From: Capra hircus | Taxonomy: Eukaryota > Chordata > Mammalia > Artiodactyla > Bovidae | NCBI RefSeq assembly: GCF_001704415.2 | Contig: NC_030814.1 | Coordinates: 73,649,121 to 73,713,120 of the forward strand | DNA: 64,000 bases | Direction of reading: 5' to 3' | Part shown: positions 56,498 to 64,000 of the stretch, piece after piece | Numbering within the stretch: position 1 is the first letter of the stretch | Layout of the letters: every line of letters starts with the position of its first letter | The notes under the pieces: generated by a model | What the model saw: only the letters and a program-made list of their open reading frames with translations | Databases searched by the model: none | What the model was told of the DNA's origin: nothing | Translations under genes and position numbers: made by a program

Positions 56498-56722
56498 TTT
56501 TTCTTTTTTCAGTTGAAGTATAGTTGATTTATAGTGTTGTCAAAGTGATTGTTACACACACATACACGTACCCATTCTTTTTTTATATTCTTGTTTTTTA
56601 TAGGGTATTGCATACAGTTCCCTGTTCTATATAGTATTACCTTGTTGTTTATCTATTATATATGCAATAGTTTGCATCTGCTAGCCCCAAACTCCCAGTC
56701 CATCCCTCCCTCACCCACCTAG
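56498..56722 (-). mobile_element. Old L1 3' UTR fragment
   Basis: 'cagttgaagtatagttgatt', 'acagttccctgttctatata' and 'cccagtccatccctccctca' are minus-strand L1 3' UTR blocks of an older subfamily. Confidence 0.8.
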
Positions 56723-56828
56723 AACTGGAAAATTTTAGGAGTTAAAAAATAGGTATTGGTCATACTTATGATGCTAATAATTTGAGTATTATTAGCAGTA
56801 ACAACTCATACAGGTGGTGAGTCAGTAT

Positions 56829-57238
56829 GTTGTTTTTCAGTCGCTCAGTCGTGTCTGACTCTTTGTGACCCCATGGACTGCAGCACGCCCGGCATCCCTG
56901 TCCATCACCAACTCCTGGAGCTTGCTCAAACTCATGTCCATTGAGTTGGTGGTGGCATCCAACCATCTCATCCTCTGTTGTGCCCTTCTCCTCCTGCCTT
57001 CACTCTTTCCCAGCATTGGGGTCTTTTCCAGTGAGTGTGCTCTTCACATCAGATGGCCAAGGTATTGGAACTTCAGCCTCAGCATTAGTACTTCCAATGA
57101 GTATTCAAGGTTGACTTCTTTTAGGGTTGATTGACTGGTTTGATCCCTCAAGCATCTTCTCCAGCACCACAGTTTGAAAGCATAAATTCTTTGTTGTTCA
57201 ACCTTCTTTATGATCTCACATCCACACATGACTACCGA
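56829..57238 (-). mobile_element. BovB 3' fragment with target duplication
   Basis: 410 bp: tail side 'gtttttcagtcgctcagtcg', then the C-terminal polymerase region to 'cacatccacacatgactacc'. Readable as FKLWCWRRCLRD with frame breaks. The target duplication gagt(c/t)agtat at 56819-56828 and 57239-57248 matches at 9 of 10 bases. Confidence 0.9.
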
Positions 57239-57248
57239 GAGTTAGTAT

Positions 57249-58061
57249 AGAGGCTCTAAGTATTCTGAAATTCAGAAAATTCCTACACAGTTTGGTGTTT
57301 TCTTAAATTATGTACATGCCCAGATAAATGCCTTATTTCTGTTTTGTGTCTTCAAGAGAACTATTAATATATTATATTCCTGAGGTTATTATTTATTTAC
57401 ATTTGTTTTTACAAGTATAATACAAATATAACTTTTAGAAGACTTAAGAAAACTAGCTATGAGCCAGAAGAAAAAAAATTGCTTACCATCACATCACCCA
57501 GTGATACGTTTTATGATCTTGATCTCATACTCTCCTTTTCTCATTACCATATACATCACTTTTGCCAAAATTAGATTCTTCTGTGTATACTTTTTTGTAA
57601 CCAGTTTTTTAATTGACAGAAATCTATGAATGTATTTTCACAGCAATAAAAATGTACATATCATCTCTTAATGGGCAGTACAGTTCTTTGTATTGATGCC
57701 CTGTAGGAGGACTAGTGTCCTATGGTTGGATATTATAGATATTCTTCATCTTGCTATTTTTGAAATGCTGCAAAAATATCCTTCAGCCCACATCTTTGAA
57801 ATCGTGTTCTTTAGTATAAATATACAGGAGTGGATGACTGGCACGGGAGAATATGCAGTTTTCAGCTTTTAAATACTTATTGCCAAATTGCCCTCAAGAA
57901 AGTTTGTCATTTTCACTTCTCTCCAGCATTATATGGCACTGCTCTTTTCTTTATATTCCACTTTGCTCTTTAGATTAATAGAGCTCTTTTAAATTTTGGC
58001 AAGCTGATAGGCAAGGCATATTGTCTACTTTATTTATTCACTCATTTATAAGGTATTTATC
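57249..58061. other. No gene recognised; probable very old L1
   Basis: 57590-57960 has 'cttattgccaaattgccctc' and 'cacttctctccagcattat', which resemble the ORF2 end of an ancient L1 on the minus strand. Too diverged to place edges. Confidence 0.4.
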
Positions 58062-58272
58062 GAATCCCTGGTGACTCAGATGGTAAAGAGTCAGCCCGCA
58101 ATGCAGGAGACCCAGGGTTGATCCCTAGGCAAGGAAGATCTCCTGGAGAAGGGAATGGCTACCTGTTTCAGTATTCTTGCCTGGGATATTCCCATGGACA
58201 GAAGAGCCTGGTGGACTACAGTCCATTGTGTTGCAAAGAGTTGGACATGACCGAGTGACTGAGCACACACTG
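58062..58272 (+). mobile_element. Bov-tA SINE
   Basis: Plus copy: 'gaatccctggtgactcagat', 'caatgcaggagacccagggt', body 'gggaatggctacctgtttca', 3' end 'ggacatgaccgagtgactga'. Confidence 0.9.
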
Positions 58273-58787
58273 GAGGTTCATAAATGTATTCTGGGATAAG
58301 ATAAGGGTGATTTTTGAAGAACATTACAAATGCCCTAAATGTCACTCAACTATATACATTAAAATGATTAATTTTATGTTATATGAACATAAAAGACCAG
58401 AGGGAGTTGAGTTCTCTGTGCCTCCTCTAAGACAAAACATTTTACTTGGATTCCTTATCCAGTGGCAGCAGATCCCTGCCTATATCCTGTAGGAAGGAGA
58501 GCTTCCTGCACCCGCAGGAAAGCAGTGGATGGCTGCCCGGGCCCTGGGGGCAGGCAGAGGCAGGGAGGTTTGCAGCATTCAGTTCTTGGGAGAGGAGGGC
58601 CCAGGGAAGTGGGCCTGGGTGTGTCTCTCCTCCAGCAGCTATGGATCACCTCCCACTTCTCGGTGGTGGGAGTTTTTTTGGGTCCCCTGCCCTGTCTCCC
58701 ATCTTCTGTGTCAGGGGAGCTAGCTGAGGAATGCATACTTCTCAAGAGTCTGAAATTGCCAGCTATTCCATCCTGAACTCTAGGTCA
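58273..58787. other. No gene recognised; GC-rich patch at 58480-58730
   Basis: The 250-bp patch is clearly richer in G and C than its surroundings and holds overlapping frames in four of six frames (93-104 codons), with no recognisable domain. It may be an old exon, pseudogene or chance patch. Confidence 0.4.
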
Positions 58788-59078
58788 TGCTGCTGTTGCT
58801 AAGTCACTTCAGTCGTATCCGACTCTGTGCGACCCTGACTCTGTGCGACCCCATAGACGGCAGCCCACCAGGCTCCCCCGTCCCTGGGATTCTCAAGGCA
58901 AGAACACTGGAGTGGGTTGCCATTTCCTTCTCCAATGCATGAAAGTGAAAAGTGAAAGTGAAGTCGCTCAGTCGTGTCTGACTCTTAGCGACCCCATGGA
59001 CTGCAGCCCACCAGGCTCCTCCGTCCATGGGATTTTACAGGCAAGAGTACTGGAGTGGGGTGCCATTGCCTTCTCTAA
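58788..59078 (-). mobile_element. Dimeric Bov-A SINE (SINE2-1 type), young-looking
   Basis: Minus copy with two BovA bodies joined by 'ccaatgcatgaaagtgaaaa'. Almost identical in layout to the inner SINE at 41893-42164. A 16-bp unit is tandemly duplicated at 58821-58852. Confidence 0.92.
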
Positions 59079-59079
59079 T

Positions 59080-59180
59080 GTAATATTACTCCGTCATAAA
59101 AAATGAATGAAATAATGCCATTTGCAGCAAATATGGAAGTATCTAGAGACTGTCATGCTAAGTGAAGTAAGTCAATCATA
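59080..59180 (+). mobile_element. Short L1 ORF2-end fragment
   Basis: 'atattactccgtcataaaaa', 'gaaataatgccatttgcagc' and 'gctaagtgaagtaagtcaat' match the C-terminal end of L1 ORF2 on the plus strand. Confidence 0.75.
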
Positions 59181-59892
59181 GTTAGCCCTTATGAATTTTT
59201 AGGAATTTCAGCTGATTTCTTCTTGCCTGCTTGTATGGTGGCTACCTCTTCCTCCGTCAGAGGGGAAGCAGTTGATATGTTTTGCCTGAGAAGGACTTGC
59301 TGCTCTTGGGAGTTTTGTTCATTTGTTTGCCTAACAGGTTCATACCCAGAAAAGTTATGAGTTTGCAGATTATCTTTTTCTCATTGTTAGATTGGGAGTG
59401 ATGCTCGGATACAGCTTTATGCATTCTAAGTGGAAATAGAACTCTGTGTGTGTTTAGTTTGTGCATAGTCAAAGCAATCCATTTTTTTTTTTTTTCTTTG
59501 TCCTTAAGGGTTTCTGCTTATGGTCACATTTTTAGGAGAGAAAAAACTTTGTCACCAAATAGTAAATAAATATTTATCTGTGTGTTTTAAAACACTTGAT
59601 AGTTTTCTTTTCATATTTAGATCATTAATCTAGCTAGAGTTTACTCTAGGGTAAGATTTAAAGTAGATAACCTCCCCTGCCACCCCAAATAATTAGAGAC
59701 AGTTTTTTAAAGCATAATTTATTAAATAATTCATCATTTTCTCTTTATTTGAAATAGTGCTTTCAGCCTATTTATTGGTTTTCCATTCTGATCTATGGGT
59801 CATCTTTTTTTTCTTTTTTTTAACTGGGTCACTGAATTTTAATTAAGTTTTAAATCATTTGTGTTAACCAATAGGATGTGTGTATGTGTTTT
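59181..59892. other. No gene recognised; T run and a possible old L1
   Basis: A 14-T run lies at 59482-59495. 59600-59830 ('gatcattaatctagctagag', 'aattattaaataattcatc'-like text) faintly resembles L1 ORF2 on the minus strand. Confidence 0.4.
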
Positions 59893-60676
59893 AAAATTTA
59901 TTTATTTTAATTGAAAGCTAATTACTTTCCAATATTGTGCTGGTTTTTGCCGTACATTGACATGAATCAGCCATGGATGTTTATATGTCCCACGATCCTG
60001 AAGCCCCTACCCACTTCCCTTCCCGCCCCATCGCTCTGGGTTTTCCCAGACTACCAGCTTTTGGTGCCCTCTTCACACGGCAAATTTGCACTGCTCATCT
60101 AGTTTACATGTGGTAAGATAACATTTTCAATGCTATTCTCTCATACCTTTCCACCTTTGCCTTCTCCCGCATAGTCCAAAAGTCTGTTCTTTACATCTGT
60201 GTGTCTTTTGCTGTCTTGCATATAGGGTCATTGTTACTGTCTTTCTAAATTCCATGTATATATATTAATATACTGTATTGGTGTTTCTCTTTCTGGCTTA
60301 CTTCACTCTGTATAACAGGCTTCAGTTTCATCCACCTCATTAGAACTGACTCAAACACATTCTTTTTTATAGCTGAGTAATACTCCATTGTGCATATATA
60401 CCACAGCAGTCATCTGCTGATGGACATTTAGGTTGCTTTCATGTCCTAGCTATTGTAAGCAGTGCTGTGATGAACATTGGCGTACATATGTCTCTTTCAG
60501 TTCTGATTTCCGTGGTATGTTTGCCCAGCAGTGGGATTGCTGGGTCAAATGGCAGTTCTATTTCCAGGTTTTTAAAGAATCTCCACACTGTTTACCATAG
60601 TGGCTGCACTAGTTTGCATTCCCACCAACAGTGTAAGAAGATTCCCTTTTCTCCACACCCTCTCCAGCATTTATTG
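59893..60676 (-). mobile_element. L1 3' end, minus strand
   Basis: 3' UTR 'aattgaaagctaattacttt' and the pyrimidine-rich block, then the ORF2 C-terminus read back to the CWRGCG region ('ctccacaccctctccagcat'). About 780 bp, 5'-truncated. Its 3' UTR is of the same type as that of the 14-17.5 kb L1, more diverged. Confidence 0.88.
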
Positions 60677-60806
60677 TTTGGAAATGGCAACCCACTCCAG
60701 TGTTCTTGCCTGGAGAATCCCAGGGAAGGCAGAGCCTAGTGGGCTGCTATCTATGGGGTTGCACAGAGTCGGACACGACTTAAGCAACTTAGCAGCAGCA
60801 GCAGAC
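60677..60806 (+). mobile_element. Bov-A SINE, 5'-truncated
   Basis: Starts 'ggaaatggcaacccactcca', ends 'gtcggacacgacttaagcaa' with an (agc)n tail at 60791-60803. It abuts the L1 5' end. Confidence 0.88.
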
Positions 60807-62726
60807 TTTAAAAAATCTAATTTATTCTTGCATTTCTTCTTTTCTAGATGATCATGGATCATATCTTTCAGATTCTTCAGAATTGTGATTCTGTTAAATT
60901 TTAAAGCAGTTTAGTGAGGAAATAACATTTTGAAACAATGTCTTTTCTACTCAGGAGCATGTTATATTTGTTACACTTTCTTTTACGCCTTTCAACAAAA
61001 CTTTATTTTTATATGTGTAATTTTTGTTACTTATAAACAATATTCACCATATTTTCCACCTATCTATTGTTAGTATATAGGAAATTACTAATATTAATAT
61101 GAATTAATATACTTAAGGTGTGAATTACTATGACAAGGAATTTTGCAGTTATTTAATTAAATTCTGCCAGTACTCTTGAGCTGGGTAGAAATTTAGATAT
61201 ACTTTACATATAAAGAAAGAAAAGTTTGAAAAGATTAAATTGTCTGTTGGATTTGAAAAAGCAGTCTGACTTTAGTGTTATAGTTTTAGTCACTTGTTCT
61301 AATATTTTCTATGATGGTAGCTAATTTTCAGGTTTTTTTGAAGGATACATCATATCTTAGAATAATACTAATTTTGTACTATTACTATAAAAGTTATAAT
61401 TTCCCTTACTTTAGTTTCTAATTTCATTGGCTAGTACTTCTAGCATTATATGAGATAACACTAATAATAATAGGCAGTGTTGCTTTGTTTCTTCTTTTTA
61501 GATTAAAAAAAAGGAATAGGATGAGATGGAAAAGGGCAAAACCAATATGTATGGACGTAATTTTCCCCAAAGATGCAGTGAGCCATCCACTTTGCCTACA
61601 CAGATCTTTTAGTCAGCTCAGAAAAGTGTCTTTAGTTTATACCTGTGAATGTTGGTTTTGTTCTGCTTGTTCCCTTCTGTTCTCTAGGAACCCAAATTAT
61701 CCAGTTATTCTCATTTCTGTCTTTTATATCTGTAAACTTTATTTCTCATTGTTTCCTTCTGTGTTTGGGAAACATAATTGGAGTTTTCCTTTTATGTCAT
61801 AGATTTGATTTTTCACAGGATCTTCTTTCTGGCTGTTTACTCCAAATGAACTTTAATATTTTTCTTGTAAGACATTAGTTCCTCAGGAAAGCATTCCTTT
61901 TAAAAACTTTAAAAAATTAAAAGCATATTAAAAAAAATTTTTTTAGCCCGTTTCTTGCCATCCCTTCATAGGACACCAGGACTGTCTTACTTGTGCCCAG
62001 CTCTCTGCCTCCCCACCAAGGGCTTCCCAGGCAGCCCCAGGGCCCCGCCCACCACACACTCAGAGCATTTTTTATGTATCCATTACATATCTTAGTGTTT
62101 TATCCTCAGCTTTATTTTAGATCATCGTGAGCCATCCAGTTTTTAGAAATTTTTATCTCCATGCTATGGACCATTTTTCAAAGCCATTTTTATCTTTGTG
62201 AATCTTCAGACTATTATTTCTTCTTTCATGGCTTGTACTTTATTTGAATAGATCCGATTCTTTATTCTGTCCTTATTGAGCTACACCTGAATAAAATAAG
62301 AGATTTTGGTGTTTGTGAACACACAGGATATGCAAAATACCTACTTCATGTTTATGATGGTCTCCTAAGCTTATTGAGCATCAACTGGAGGCCAGGTTTA
62401 TGTGCACAGCTCTGGTCCAGCCCTTACATTCCCACGGGAACCTAGATACCACTGAGGTACCCCCACACAGCTTTCACACAAAAATTGAATGTATGCTATA
62501 GAAAGTTTGTTTTCACCGATGTCAGCACAACTCAACACCTTTTGATTTCCACTCAAAAGCACACTATTTTTCATTCTACTGAATGTGGACTGTAGGCCAT
62601 ACCCTAGTGTGTCTGCATGATTCTGTTCCCTTCTAATTATACTTTCCAATAAGCAGTTGTGCTTGTTCTCAAACCTGTTTATGCTAGTTGTTTATGATTA
62701 AACTTATGTAATTTAATGGAATATTA
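60807..62726. other. No gene recognised; possible ancient L1 and MIR traces
   Basis: About 1.9 kb. 61420-61500 ('ggctagtacttctagcatta') faintly resembles an L1 polymerase region. Frames of 77-105 codons at 61485-61878 show no domain. A GC-richer patch lies at 62005-62060. Confidence 0.4.
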
Positions 62727-62728
62727 TA

Positions 62729-62809
62729 TTGGGTTGGCCACAAAGTTTGTTTGGGTTTTTCTTTAACATCTTGTGGAAGAACCTGAACAAACTTTTTTGG
62801 GCAACCCCA
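62729..62809. mobile_element. Mariner-type palindromic MITE (copy 3)
   Basis: Starts ttgggttggccacaaagttt and ends with the pairing aaacttttttgggcaacccca; TA flanks at 62727-62728 and 62810-62811. The hairpin is slightly less perfect than copy 1 (single-base bulges in the right arm). Confidence 0.85.
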
Positions 62810-62811
62810 TA

Positions 62812-64000
62812 TAAAACAATATGCATGTTTGGAAATAAAGACAATATTTTCTATGAAATATATTCTCGGAAAAGTAAATCGCTAATATTGCTGCCAAAGT
62901 AGATACTAGCAAAAAAATTGTGAAAGGGTAAAACTCGTAAAACTCTATAAGGATTTTATACTCACATTGTTTTACAAGGATATGAAGTTTTTCAGTGCTC
63001 CTTAAAGAACTGAAAGTTGAGATTATAGGTAATGAAATTATTCTAAAGGTAGAAGATAGGGAACTCTAATCAAAGGAGAGGCTTTGGTCTCATATTGATA
63101 TTTGTGAATTCCTGTTTTTTTTAATGATTAAGTTAAATGCTCATCTATTTAGCTTTTTTTGATTTTCTGATTTACCAAGGAATAGATCTGACTTTATCAC
63201 GCAGTAGGGATTAAAATCATATATGTATGCTTTCAAATACTTGTACACAATAAATGTCATTCACTATCATTGGCTTCTACCAAGGGTTTGACTGTTTTTT
63301 TCCCTTTGTGTAACACTACTTGTGGAGGTATACCCTTCAATTTACAAAGCACCACCACAGATACTCTACACTTTTCTTTCCTCTTTGTTTTCTGGGAGCT
63401 GCTAGAGCTTAATAAATGTCACATGACATGTTGTAAAGGAAAAGGTAACGTTAGAATGATATGCACACAGACACACAGGCCTTTTGTAAGCTGGGTTTTT
63501 TCACAGTTCTGTAAGGAAAAGGGAAAGATAAGACCCAGATTTTCTTGAGGAGAGAAGTTTTAGAGGCAAACTTTCTGTGATATGCAAAATAAATGAACCC
63601 AACAAACTGCAGTGCAGTGGGATATCTCCTTTCATGCTGTAAACTCATTTGTCAAAATAATAGATGCTATGTCTATGTGGATGACCTGTATGGCTTCTCA
63701 TTAACTTGGTTTGATTAGACAGCTAAACTATTGAGTCGAATCTGAGGAAGACTGTACGTAAAACTGGGGGCTAAATGTTGAATGCATATGGAGAGGCCAG
63801 AACTGAAGAGTAAGGATGTAAATTCATTATTCAAGTAATTTATATATATATAGAACCACAGAAGAGATCAGAGTTATCTTTGGGCATCTTTGTACTACAT
63901 TAACAACCACTTATCTGTGTACATTGATAAACTGTTAAAACATTGGCCAGTGTGATGTATTTAATAACACTGTTAGGAGTTTCTCATAACAGCTGATCAT
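62812..64000. other. No gene or repeat recognised
   Basis: About 1.2 kb of AT-rich DNA to the end of the window, with a TA run at 63840-63852. The 92-codon plus frame at 63270-63548 has no recognisable domain. Confidence 0.5.

Noticed and set aside
58446..58776. Coding exon in the GC-rich patch
   Set aside because: Four overlapping frames are open at once, none has a domain, and no splice signals could be tied to a conserved frame.

Overview
The window reads as intergenic or deep-intronic DNA from a ruminant (Pecora: cattle, buffalo, sheep or goat type). The basis is lineage-specific repeats: BovB (RTE) LINEs, Bov-tA/Bov-A SINEs, CHR tRNA-derived SINEs, L1 elements with the cattle-type 3' end, and short mariner-type palindromic elements. 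Below these lies an older mammalian layer of MIR, MaLR (MLT1-type) LTRs, hAT-type DNA transposon fragments and degraded L1s. I found no host protein-coding exon, rRNA, tRNA gene or CRISPR array. Every long reading frame with recognisable protein similarity belongs to a BovB or L1 reverse transcriptase, or is the antisense shadow of one.

Layout. 1-13 kb: a foldback palindrome at 83-132, a mariner MITE inside a MIR, two head-to-head BovB copies (3996-5015 minus, 5393-6793 plus), then about 4 kb with no recognised repeat. 13-19 kb: a second MITE, a G-rich tract, a 3.5 kb 5'-truncated L1 on the minus strand carrying a broken ORF2, and a SINE cluster. 19-30 kb: MIRs, a 30-bp tandem duplication, old L1 pieces (one carrying a 59-bp BovB stub with a perfect target-site duplication), a split MaLR LTR and a BovB. 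30-32 kb: an MLT1-type LTR interrupted by a BovB whose 5' half is inverted, as twin priming produces. 33-42 kb: SINEs with clear target duplications, a deeply nested old L1 (36.3-39.2 kb) and a SINE inside a SINE (41.8-42.3 kb). 44.8-46.9 kb: the longest BovB. 47-64 kb: SINEs, MIRs, a MER5-like element with an internal duplication, an alternating purine-pyrimidine tract, an L1 3' end on the plus strand, more BovB and L1 pieces, and a third MITE at 62.7 kb.

No set of genes works together here. The biology is a layered record of retrotransposition in which many insertions can be ordered by nesting and by target-site duplications readable in the sequence. I did not find a convincing undescribed system. 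The best second-look items are the twin-primed BovB in the MLT1-type LTR, the foldback at the left edge, the three MITE hairpins (possible microRNA precursors), the recurrent antisense reading frame of BovB, the Z-DNA-like tract and several short tandem duplications. Family names come from recalled consensus features, not from a database search, and most element edges are good to about 10-20 bases unless a target-site duplication is stated.
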